Positions 1 through 6,352 of a stretch of DNA of 6,352 nt are shown in pieces. The first letter of the stretch is position 1; every line of letters begins with the position of its first letter. The DNA is from GCA-2709075 sp964492555. Its GTDB lineage: Bacteria > Pseudomonadota > Alphaproteobacteria > MPNO01 > UBA2964. Under the pieces are notes generated by a model, which was not told where the DNA came from, did no database searches, and was given only the letters and a program-made list of their open reading frames with translations. The DNA is taken from assembly GCA_964492555.1 (NCBI GenBank), contig CAZBKQ010000085.1, positions 1-6,352 on the forward strand. The letters run 5' to 3'. Made by a program: the position numbers and the translations under genes.

Positions 1-53
1 CGTTCAAACGCGATGTCGATCCGGGCATAGGTCGGCATGACTTCGGAAATCAC
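1..53 (-). CDS. argD: Acetylornithine aminotransferase, N-terminal fragment (probable)
   Basis: Only the first 17 codons are present; the gene runs off the left edge. Reading from a GTG at 53, the peptide is VISEVMPTYARIDIAFER (first residue Met in vivo; the last codon is incomplete). The pattern of a few residues, then MPTYxR, then a hydrophobic stretch and FE(R/K), resembles the start of ArgD-type class III PLP-dependent aminotransferases, which transfer an amino group between glutamate and N-acetylglutamate semialdehyde in cytoplasmic arginine synthesis (and often serve in lysine synthesis as DapC). The GTG start is supported by a GGAG Shine-Dalgarno at 61-64 with 7 bases of spacing. A candidate promoter lies at 105-133. 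The PLP lysine and all catalytic residues lie outside the window, so the call rests on a short N-terminal match. Another class III aminotransferase is possible. Confidence 0.72.
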   Translation of the reverse strand, partial: MISEVMPTYARIDIAFE

Positions 54-62
54 GGTTTTTCT

Positions 63-86
63 CCGGTTTCCGGGCGAAAATCGCCC
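63..86 (-). repeat. Two small hairpins in the argD leader
   Basis: Read on the minus strand, the leader upstream of the GTG contains a 6-bp inverted repeat GGGCGA-TTT-TCGCCC (86 to 72), followed by CCGG-AAA-CCGG (73 to 63). The two overlap by two bases, so they could be alternative structures. The 3' arm of the second includes two bases of the GGAG ribosome binding site at 61-64. There is no T tract, so neither is a classical terminator. Both stems are short, and CCGG is common in GC-rich DNA, so function is unproven. Confidence 0.35.
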
Positions 87-97
87 CGGGATTGAAA

Positions 98-120
98 GCC
101 GGGAGACTTAGGCTCCCCGC
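98..120. repeat. Imperfect dyad over the argD -10 element
   Basis: The arms GCCGGGAG (98-105) and CTCCCCGC (113-120) pair at seven of eight positions across a 7-base loop (106-112). The loop holds most of the -10 octamer. It could be an operator for a repressor, or the remains of a terminator for the permease transcript. It has no T run, so intrinsic termination is doubtful. The location is exact but the role is inference. Confidence 0.35.
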
Positions 121-133
121 CCGGGATTGTCAA
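105..133 (-). promoter_or_regulatory. Candidate housekeeping promoter for argD
   Basis: On the minus strand there is a perfect -35 hexamer TTGACA (133 to 128). A -10 octamer CCTAAGTC (112 to 105) follows, with 14 bases between the 7-base TTGACAA and the octamer. This is close to the published Caulobacter-type pattern TTGACGS, N10-14, GCTANAWC: six of eight -10 positions agree, counting the N. Measured the sigma70 way, the spacer to TAAGTC is 17 bases. The implied transcription start is near 98, giving a leader of about 45 bases before the GTG at 53. The -35 begins 12 bases after the permease stop codon, so argD can be transcribed separately from the genes upstream. Confidence 0.6.
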
Positions 134-144
134 CGCATTTGGCC

Positions 145-939
145 TCAGGATTTGAGCTTGTAACCACGCGCGACAAGCCGGTAACACAGGGCCCAGACCA
201 GAATATTGAGCCCCAGAAGATACAGCAGCCCGATATAGAGCGGCGCATCATGATGGCCGATAAAACCGTATCGGAATCCATCGATCATATAAAAAAACGG
301 ATTGACCATGGCGAGGCCGTCCCAGGGCGCCGGCAAGCGTTCTATCGAATAAAAGGTGCCGGAAAGAAATGACAACGGCGTGATGATGAAATTGCTGATC
401 GCCGCCTGATGGTCGAATTTTTCCGCCCATATGCCGGTGACCAGCCCGATCATCGATAACAGCCCCGCCGCGAGAACCGCGTAGATAATCACGAAGATCG
501 GGTCGTGAATGCGCATCGGCACGAACATCCACATCGCCACCCCGACACAGACCGCAACCAGCACGCCGCGCACCGCGCCGCCCGCGACAAAACCGAGGAC
601 GAACTCGGCGGGCGACAAGGGCGGCATCAGCACATCGACGATATTGCCCTGTATCTTGGAGACCATGACCGAGCTGACCGTGTTGTTGTAGGCGTTCTGA
701 ATGACCGCCATCATAATCAGCCCGGGGGCAAGGAATTCGATAAACGGCACACCGCCGATGACCTGAACCGCGCGCCCCAGCGCCAGCGAGAAAATCGCCA
801 GAAACATCAGGCTGGTGACCATGGGCGCGATAAGAGTCTGCAGCCCCACCTTGAAGAACCGGTGGATTTCCTTGCCGATATGGGTTTGCAGTCCCAGCCA
901 GTTTACGCGGCCGATTTCGCGTGGAAGACGCAGGCTCAT
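145..939 (-). CDS. ABC-2 type transporter permease
   Basis: This 264-residue membrane protein has the normal length and layout of ABC-2 export permeases (the E. coli YadH / polysaccharide and drug exporter type). An amphipathic N-terminus (about residues 1-30) precedes six likely membrane segments near 34-55, 65-84, 112-140, 147-171, 180-198 and 233-256. Family landmarks are FLAPGLIMM (69-77), QNAYNNTVSS (81-90), the cytoplasmic loop KIQGNIVDVLMPPLSPAE (95-112) and NPFFYMIDGFRYGF (213-226). Two such subunits normally pair with two ATPase subunits to export a lipid-linked, polymeric or drug-like substrate across the inner membrane. No ATPase gene is in the window, so the substrate cannot be inferred. 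The ATG at 939 lies 24 bases after the stop of the upstream channel gene, on the same strand, suggesting co-transcription; its ribosome binding site is weak. The family is clear, the cargo unknown. Confidence 0.9.
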   Translation of the reverse strand: MSLRLPREIGRVNWLGLQTHIGKEIHRFFKVGLQTLIAPMVTSLMFLAIFSLALGRAVQVIGGVPFIEFLAPGLIMMAVIQNAYNNTVSSVMVSKIQGNIVDVLMPPLSPAEFVLGFVAGGAVRGVLVAVCVGVAMWMFVPMRIHDPIFVIIYAVLAAGLLSMIGLVTGIWAEKFDHQAAISNFIITPLSFLSGTFYSIERLPAPWDGLAMVNPFFYMIDGFRYGFIGHHDAPLYIGLLYLLGLNILVWALCYRLVARGYKLKS

Positions 940-963
940 ATTTCGAATCCCGGAATAGTGCTG

Positions 964-3020
964 CTATTCGCCGTCGGGCGCGCCGTCGCCGCCGCTCCCC
1001 GGCGTGGGCACGTCGCTGGTCTCGACCGGCGCGGCGCCGGACTGACCGGATGACGATCTGGTCGATTTCGGCTGCACCAGGGCAATTCGGCCCTCCGGCG
1101 CGTTGCCGTCCTTGTCCACGCCGAAATAAAGCGTCCGGTGCGGAAACGGGATTTCGATCCCCAACTCATCGAACCGCTTTTTCATACGCCGGTTGAATTC
1201 ACGCCCGACCTTCCATTGCTGGATCGGCTGGGTGGTGATCCGGGCCCGGATATTAACCGCGTTATCGCCGAACGAATCGACGCCCATGACCTCGAACGGC
1301 GCGACGATCAGCGGCCCGTACACCTCATCCGCCTGCAACTCGTCGGCGATATCGTATAGGATTTGAGCCACCTCGTCCGTGTCCTCGCGATAGGCCACCC
1401 CGACTTCGAAGACATAGCGCGAGAAATCCTTGGTCATGTTTTCGACAGTGGTGACCTCGCTGAACGGAATGATATGGACATTCCCGGCGAGGTCCCGCAG
1501 CCGGATAGTCCGCAATGTCAGCTGTTCGACAAGCCCCGAATGGGTGCCGATCCGTACCACGTCGCCGACCGCGATCTGGTCCTCGGTCAGAATAAAGATG
1601 CCGGTGATGATATCCTTGACCAGCGTCTGCGCACCGAACCCGATGGCCAACCCGACCACGCCCGCGCCGGCCAGCAACGGACCGATATTGAGGCCGAGCT
1701 CCGACAAGGTGACCAATATTACCAATGTGGTGAGCACCACAAGCATCGTCGTGCGCAGCAACGGCAACAGGGTTTTGGCGCGCGCCGAGACCTTGTCACT
1801 TGACGTCAGATAACGTTCCACCAGCGCGTTGGTGACCTCCCACACGATAACGGTAATCACGATCAACAGACCGATGGTAATCAGGCTGCCGATAAAATTC
1901 TGGCCCTTGGGCGAAGCGATCCAGGAAAACGCATCGACNNNNNNNNNNNNNNNNNNNNNNNNNNNNNNNNNNNNNNNNNNNNNNNNNNNNNNNNNNNNNN
2001 NNNNNNNNNNNNNNNNNNNNNNNNNNNNNNNNNNNNNNCGAACATCTCGTGTTCGTCCTCATCGCCCGAAATAATGCCGGCGATGGTCGCGCGCCCCTGA
2101 AGCACCAGCACCGCCAGCATAAGCGCGACAAACAAGCCGATGATTTTCAGCAGAACCGCGGCGGATTGCGCCCCCAGCCCCAGATGCCGGAGGATTTCAA
2201 CCAGCGCAAAGCCGTAAATCGTCACATAGGTCAGACGCCGGACCCAAACAAAGAGATAATTGGCGTCAATATCGCGCAACCGGATGAGCCGCAGATTCGC
2301 AGCAGCGGGCGCCAGCATCATCCGCGCGATGACCATGATAACCCCGGCCGCGAACATGGCGCGAATGATCGTTTCGCCGAGACGCGTCGCGCGGGGAGAA
2401 GCGGCAAATAGTTCGATGACCGCCGTGCCGGTCAGGAAAAGCCCGGCGACGGGCAAAAGGTCAAGCAACGTGCGGGCTGCCAATGTCGGGAACCGGTCCC
2501 AGAAGGACTCGGTCTCCCGTGTCTCAAGGCGGCTGCGCGGACTGTCGAGAATGCGCTGGACGATAAAATAGACGGCGAGCGCGGCGCCGAGCGCCACCAG
2601 CAAATGCCAGAAAAGCGGCAGGTTCTTCTCCCGCCAGCCGGGTGTGCTGATTTCGTCAACAAGAGCTTCGGTCGCGTCCGGCAGTCGCGCGACACCCGCC
2701 GACAGCGCCAGAAATTCCGCACCGATTTTCTGCAACCGGTCGGAAAGCACGGTGAAGACCCGTATGGTGAGGCCGGGGTCTTCCAACTTCTGTTCCTGCG
2801 CTTCCTGGGCGGCAATCAGAGTCTTCAGCTGCTCGACCAGCTTGCCCCGGTCTTTTTCGTTCTCAAGCGTTTTGACCAGCGCCTTGAGCCGCGCGGTCTG
2901 GGGCGCGCTTGTCTTTCCGGTGACGGCGGACGTGGCCGACGGGCTCCCGCCCGCGGACTGGGCGAAAACCGGCGGGACGAGAAACAGGAAAAATATCAGA
3001 AGGGCGGCAAGTGGGCGCAT
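964..3020 (-). CDS. MscS-family mechanosensitive channel (YbiO-like), interrupted by an assembly gap
   Basis: This is one gene in two visible parts: 327 codons before the N run and 324 after it. The first part opens with a signal peptide (residues 1-20, cleavage likely after VFA), then a periplasmic helical, charged region to about 130, then about five hydrophobic segments. The second part begins VDAFSWIASPKGQNF. It contains the MscS pore helix, rich in Gly and Ala (1600-1677, including AGAGVVGLAIGFGAQ), then TEDQIAVGDVVRIG, the beta domain and the alpha/beta C-terminal domain. It ends in a Ser/Gly/Pro-rich tail of about 37 residues. The order resembles E. coli YbiO (about 740 residues), an inner-membrane channel that opens on hypo-osmotic shock. 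I chose the ATG at 3020 because the signal peptide starts there. An in-frame TTG at 3047 would add nine residues, and neither start has a clear ribosome binding site. The reading frame differs by one across the Ns. Confidence 0.88.
1939..2038. other. Run of 100 Ns (scaffold gap)
   Basis: Exactly 100 Ns interrupt the channel gene, the usual placeholder for a gap of unknown size. The minus-strand frame entering the gap ends with one spare base (2039), and the frame leaving it starts cleanly at 1938. An intact gene therefore needs a missing length of 3n+2 bases, which 100 is not. By analogy with remembered YbiO architecture, roughly 100 or more residues could be missing here, including membrane segments. 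Confidence 0.95.
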
Positions 3021-3120
3021 TCGGTAAAAATCACGAAGCTGAAGCAAGTACGGTGGCGGAAATCTATCTCTAACACATTATCGTGGTGCCGGGATATCCG
3101 GAATAGAGTGCCGCGCGCCA

Positions 3121-3149
3121 TTGGCGGGGTCCCGGGGCTTGGGTATGAT
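3121..3149 (+). promoter_or_regulatory. Candidate promoter for the molybdenum hydroxylase-SDR operon
   Basis: TTGGCG (3121-3126) and TATGAT (3144-3149) are separated by an ideal 17 bases. The -10 differs from TATAAT at one position, and the -35 differs from the alphaproteobacterial TTGACG at one position. Transcription would start near 3156, leaving a leader of about 30 bases with AGGGAG at 3166-3171 as the probable ribosome binding site, 13 bases before the ATG (rather long). The rest of the 164-base divergent region (3021-3120) holds an AT-rich patch around 3060-3085. I could not identify a convincing opposite promoter for the channel gene. Confidence 0.55.
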
Positions 3150-3184
3150 CCGGCCACAACCGAGCAGGGAGCTTTGAGACCGCA

Positions 3185-5527
3185 ATGGGTGAATTTGGCA
3201 TTGGACAACCGGTTCCGCGAGAGGAAGATCCGAGACTTCTGACGGGCGGCGGCGATTTCCTCGACGACGTCAATTTGCGCGATCAGGCCTATGGCTACGT
3301 TCTGAGAAGCCCGCACGCCCACGCAAAAATCAAATCTATAGATACATCCACAGCCAAAGCCGCGCCGGGCGTCATCAGGATACTGACCGGCGAGGACTGG
3401 GCGGCGGAAAATTTCGGCACCATGCCATGCGAGGACACCGCATCGGCGAAGCGCGCTGATGGCAGCGCGATGTTTCATCCCTATCGCGGCGCGCTTGTCA
3501 CGGATCGCGTGCGGTTCGTCGGCGACTATGTCGCCTTCGTCATCGCCGAGACAAGGCTTCAGGCCCGCGACGCGGCGGAACTGATAGAGGTCGAATACGA
3601 AACCCTGCCCGCCGTGACCTCGATCGAGGCCGCCACAAAAAGCGGGGCGGAGCCGGTCTGGCCGGAAAATCCCGACAACACCGCCTTTACGCTTGAGAAA
3701 GGCGATGAGGCGGCGGTCGACGCGGCGTTCGCAAAGGCCGACCGGGTCATTACCCGCAAGTTTGTCATCAACCGGGTTGCGGCCGTCACTATGGAACCGC
3801 GCGGCTGTATCGGCGATTACGACCGGCGCAGCGAACGCTTCACCCTTTATACAGGGCTGCAGAACCCGCACCCGGTGCGCCATCAGCTGACACAAGGGGT
3901 ATTCGGCATCCCCGAAACGCAGATGCGCGTGGTGCCGGGCGATGTCGGCGGCAGCTTCGGCATGCGGGGCGGCACCTATCCGGAACTCGCTCTGGTGCTG
4001 TGGGCGGCGCGGCTGATCGACCGGCCGGTCAAATGGACATGCGACCGGTCCGAAGGCTTCATGTCGGACGATCACGGGCGCGATAATCTCAGCGAGGTAT
4101 CACTGGCAGTCGACAAGGAAGGCCATTTTCTGGGGCTCAAGGTCAGGACCTTCGCCAGCATGGGCGCCTATCTGGCGATCCGGGGACCCCGCCCGCCGAC
4201 CAACAATCTCGGCACGCTGGCCGGGGTCTACCGCACGCCGGCGGCCTTCGTCCGGGTCAGCGGCGTGTTCACCAATATGAACTGCACCAACCCCTATCGC
4301 GGGTCGGGCGCGCCGGAAGCGGCTTATAATATTGAACGGATGGTCGATATCGTCGCCGATGAAATCGGCTTGGATCCGGCGGAGCTGCGCGCGAAAAACT
4401 GCGTCACCCCGGACCAGATGCCGTGGACCAACGCGCTCGGCTTTCACTATGATTGCGGCGATTTTCCCGGCAATCAGGAAAAGGCGCTGGAAGCCATTGA
4501 TTACGCAGGTTTTGCCGCCCGGCGCGCGGAATCGGAAGCGCGCGGCAGACTGCGCGGTATCGGCATTTCCAACACGGTGAAGAAGACCTCTTCGCCGTTC
4601 CCCGAATCCTGCAAGCTGCGTTTCGACCCGTCGGGCACGCTGACCATGATCATGGGCACGATCAGCCACGGGCAGGGACATGAGACGATCTTCAAACAGA
4701 TCGTGTGCGACCGGCTGGGGCTCGACCCGTCGATCATCCGCTATGTGCAGGGCGACACCGATATCGCGACCTATGGGCGCGGCACTTTCAATTCGCGTTC
4801 GACCGCCATCGGCGGATCGGCGACCGCGCTGGCCTGTCAGAAGACCATCGACAAGGGCAAGCGGATCGCGGCGCATATTCTGGAAGCCGCGGAGGACGAT
4901 ATCGAGTTTGTGGAGGGCAACTTCACCGTCTCCGGCACCGACCGCGCGATCAACCTGATAGAAGTCGCCAAAAAATCCTTTCAGGCCGCCGCCATGCCGG
5001 CTGATATCGAACCGGGTCTGGATGAACAGGGCGTGTTCAAGCCGGAATACTGGAACTGGCCGACCGGCGTACAGATTTGCGAGCTAGAGATCGACCCGGA
5101 CACCGGGACAACCGAAATCGTCAATTTCGTTTGCGTCGATGATGTCGGCACCGTCATCAATCCGCTGCTGCTGAAGGCGCAGATGCATGGCGGGATCGCC
5201 CAGGGGATCGGTCAGGCGTTGATGGAAGATGTGCGTTTCGATTCCGATAGCGGTCAATTGCTGTCCGGATCGCTGATGGATTACTGCATGCCGCGGGCCG
5301 ATGACTTTTGCTACATGGATATCATCAGCGCGCCCACCATCACCGCATCGAACCTGATCGGCGCAAAGGGCGGCGGCGAATCCGGCCCGACCGGCGCGTT
5401 ACCCGCGACCATAAACGCGGTGGTGCATGCGCTGCGGCCCCTCGGCATCGATCATCTCGACATGCCGGCCACGCCCTTGCGCATCTGGCAGGCCATTCAA
5501 TCTGCGCGCGCCGGCAAGGCGGCGTAA
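3185..5527 (+). CDS. Molybdopterin-binding large subunit, xanthine dehydrogenase / CO dehydrogenase (CoxL form II-like) family
   Basis: This complete 780-residue protein matches the usual length of stand-alone large subunits of molybdenum hydroxylases, which oxidise a C-H or aldehyde carbon using water and pass electrons to separate 2Fe-2S and FAD subunits. The N-terminus IGQPVPREEDPRLLTG (6-21) is typical. An a/b hammerhead domain covers about 15-145. Cofactor and active-site motifs follow: MEPRG (203-207), DVGGSFGMRGG (253-263), YRGSGAPE (371-378), GTISHGQGHET (491-501), GDTD (523-526), GRGTFNSRST (531-540), HGGIAQGIGQ (668-677) and GGGESG (729-734), where Glu732 is the expected catalytic base. 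The loop is not the AYxCSFR of true form I CO dehydrogenase, so CO oxidation is unlikely; an aldehyde, purine, N-heterocycle or aromatic substrate is possible. No twin-arginine signal is visible, so it is probably cytoplasmic. The 2Fe-2S and FAD partners are absent from the window. An SDR gene follows after 28 bases. Confidence 0.93.
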   Translation: MGEFGIGQPVPREEDPRLLTGGGDFLDDVNLRDQAYGYVLRSPHAHAKIKSIDTSTAKAAPGVIRILTGEDWAAENFGTMPCEDTASAKRADGSAMFHPYRGALVTDRVRFVGDYVAFVIAETRLQARDAAELIEVEYETLPAVTSIEAATKSGAEPVWPENPDNTAFTLEKGDEAAVDAAFAKADRVITRKFVINRVAAVTMEPRGCIGDYDRRSERFTLYTGLQNPHPVRHQLTQGVFGIPETQMRVVPGDVGGSFGMRGGTYPELALVLWAARLIDRPVKWTCDRSEGFMSDDHGRDNLSEVSLAVDKEGHFLGLKVRTFASMGAYLAIRGPRPPTNNLGTLAGVYRTPAAFVRVSGVFTNMNCTNPYRGSGAPEAAYNIERMVDIVADEIGLDPAELRAKNCVTPDQMPWTNALGFHYDCGDFPGNQEKALEAIDYAGFAARRAESEARGRLRGIGISNTVKKTSSPFPESCKLRFDPSGTLTMIMGTISHGQGHETIFKQIVCDRLGLDPSIIRYVQGDTDIATYGRGTFNSRSTAIGGSATALACQKTIDKGKRIAAHILEAAEDDIEFVEGNFTVSGTDRAINLIEVAKKSFQAAAMPADIEPGLDEQGVFKPEYWNWPTGVQICELEIDPDTGTTEIVNFVCVDDVGTVINPLLLKAQMHGGIAQGIGQALMEDVRFDSDSGQLLSGSLMDYCMPRADDFCYMDIISAPTITASNLIGAKGGGESGPTGALPATINAVVHALRPLGIDHLDMPATPLRIWQAIQSARAGKAA

Positions 5528-5555
5528 GACGCACAGAAAGGCTGGGAGAAAAGCA

Positions 5556-6352
5556 ATGAGCGATCCGACTATCGCCGGCAAGGTCTGTATTGTAACCGGC
5601 GGCACGCGCGGGCTTGGCCGCGCCATGGCGCTGGCGCTGGTCGAGGCCGGCGCGAAGGTCGTCGCGCCCGGCCACATTGCCGATGACATTCCGATCGTCG
5701 AACGGGACGCGGAGGAAGTCCGCCGCAACACGGGCGGCGATATCCACGCCATGCTGGCGGACCTGCGCAAACCGGCCGATTGCGAACGGATTATCGACGC
5801 CGCCATCGACCGGTTCGGCAAGGTGGATGTTCTGATCAATAATGCCGGTCTCGGCATGCGGCCGTTTTCCGAAAACTTCATGAGCGATCCGGTCAAATTC
5901 TGGGAAACCAATATCGACCAGGTGCAGGCGACCTTCGACACCAACGCGGTCGGCCCGTTCCAGATGGCGCGCGCCGCCGTGCCCCATATGGTGAAGCAGG
6001 GCTGGGGCCGGGTGGTGAATGTGACCACCAGCATCGGCACCATGCAGCGCCGCGGGTTCTTTCCCTATGGCCCGACAAAGGCGGCTTTGGAAGCCGCCAC
6101 ACAGGTCTGGTCGGAAGATCTGGAGGGGACCGGTGTCACCGCGAATGTGCTGATCCCGGGCCGGGCCGCTGATACAGACATCATGCCGAAGGACTGGCGC
6201 GAGGGCGGCACCCACCGGTCAGGCGCCGAACCGGCACCGCCGGAAGTGATGGCCCCGCCGGCACTGTTTTTGACCTCCGATGCCTCAAACGGGTTCAACG
6301 GGCTGCGATTTGAGGCCGACAAGTGGGATACGGAGATCGACCCTGCGGAAGC
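5556..6352 (+). CDS. Short-chain dehydrogenase/reductase (SDR), 3' end cut off
   Basis: The reading frame stays open for 265 codons from ATG 5556 to the window edge, with no stop. It is a classical SDR with a Rossmann fold: the TGGTRGLG dinucleotide motif (residues 14-21), LADL (67-70) near the adenine, NNAG (95-98), the structural Asn of TNAVG (N130), and YGPTK (Tyr171, Lys175). An arginine in the glycine motif and no acidic residue after beta-2 (KVVAPGH) favour NADP(H). The end, SDASNGFNG then RFEADKWD, is typical of the C-terminus, so perhaps only some 10-20 residues are missing. The usual catalytic serine, 13 residues before Tyr, is Thr158; Ser159 is next to it. The start has a good GGGAG (5544-5548) with 7 bases of spacing. 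It lies 28 bases behind the hydroxylase gene, so it is probably co-transcribed and may act on a related alcohol or carbonyl. The substrate is unknown. Confidence 0.92.
   Translation, partial: MSDPTIAGKVCIVTGGTRGLGRAMALALVEAGAKVVAPGHIADDIPIVERDAEEVRRNTGGDIHAMLADLRKPADCERIIDAAIDRFGKVDVLINNAGLGMRPFSENFMSDPVKFWETNIDQVQATFDTNAVGPFQMARAAVPHMVKQGWGRVVNVTTSIGTMQRRGFFPYGPTKAALEAATQVWSEDLEGTGVTANVLIPGRAADTDIMPKDWREGGTHRSGAEPAPPEVMAPPALFLTSDASNGFNGLRFEADKWDTEIDPAE

Noticed and set aside
1881..1938. Apparent C-terminus of the channel N-terminal part after the gap (about 18 residues ending in a stop)
   Set aside because: This is an artefact of translating through 100 Ns in the wrong frame. The other minus-strand frame across 1867-1938 continues directly into the MscS pore domain.
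3089..3101. CCGG-N5-CCGG inverted repeat in the divergent intergenic region, as a possible operator
   Set aside because: The arms are only 4 bp and CCGG is frequent in this DNA; there is no second copy or known regulator site to support it.
3060..3105. AT-rich patch as a minus-strand promoter for the channel gene
   Set aside because: Candidate -10 hexamers (GATAAT, TAGATT) exist, but none has an acceptable -35 at 16-18 bases, so I did not call a promoter.
2996..4075. A long open frame of 359 codons on the minus strand, opposite the start of the hydroxylase gene
   Set aside because: It is antisense to a gene with unmistakable family motifs, its translation shows no recognisable domain, and long antisense frames are common in GC-rich DNA.
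4100..4876. Open frame of 258 codons on the minus strand inside the hydroxylase gene
   Set aside because: It is a shadow of the coding strand, with Arg/Gly-rich translation and no family resemblance.
3185..5527. True aerobic carbon monoxide dehydrogenase (form I CoxL)
   Set aside because: The loop lacks the AYxCSFR signature with the copper-binding cysteine; it reads YRGSGAPE instead, and no coxS/coxM neighbours are seen.
5340..6215. Open frame of 291 codons on the minus strand, opposite the hydroxylase end and the SDR
   Set aside because: It covers the antisense of two well-supported genes and their junction, its composition (His, Arg, Asp, Gly rich) is typical of a shadow frame, and no ribosome binding site or motif supports it.

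Overview
The window looks like a GC-rich (roughly 60% by eye) alphaproteobacterial chromosome fragment. Three things point that way: a putative argD start, a promoter resembling the alphaproteobacterial TTGACG / GCTANAWC pattern, and the style of the molybdenum hydroxylase. A run of exactly 100 Ns inside a gene suggests a scaffolded draft or metagenome-assembled genome. No genus can be named from the sequence alone.

Layout. Three genes on the minus strand occupy the left half. Read in their own direction they are a large MscS/YbiO-type mechanosensitive channel (3020 to 964, broken by the N run), an ABC-2 type export permease 24 bases downstream (939 to 145), and the first 17 codons of a probable acetylornithine aminotransferase, argD, running off the left edge. 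Between the permease and argD there is a good candidate argD promoter with a dyad over its -10 element, and two small hairpins in the leader. A 164-base divergent intergenic region (3021-3184) separates this block from a plus-strand pair: a complete 780-residue molybdopterin-binding large subunit of the xanthine dehydrogenase / aerobic CO dehydrogenase superfamily, and, 28 bases later, a short-chain dehydrogenase/reductase that runs off the right edge without a stop codon.

How the genes fit together. The plus-strand pair looks like a two-gene catabolic or redox operon driven from a promoter at 3121-3149. The hydroxylase would oxidise a carbon centre with water-derived oxygen, and the SDR would oxidise or reduce an alcohol/carbonyl of a related compound; the substrate cannot be read from the sequence. 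The iron-sulphur and FAD subunits that such a hydroxylase normally needs are not in the window. The channel and the permease are probably co-transcribed membrane proteins, while argD appears to have its own promoter.

I see no mobile element, CRISPR array, RNA gene or recognisable new multi-gene system. The points worth a second look are the isolated large subunit paired with an SDR, residue choices in both enzymes' active-site motifs, the compact argD control region, and the N run whose nominal length cannot be right if the channel gene is intact.
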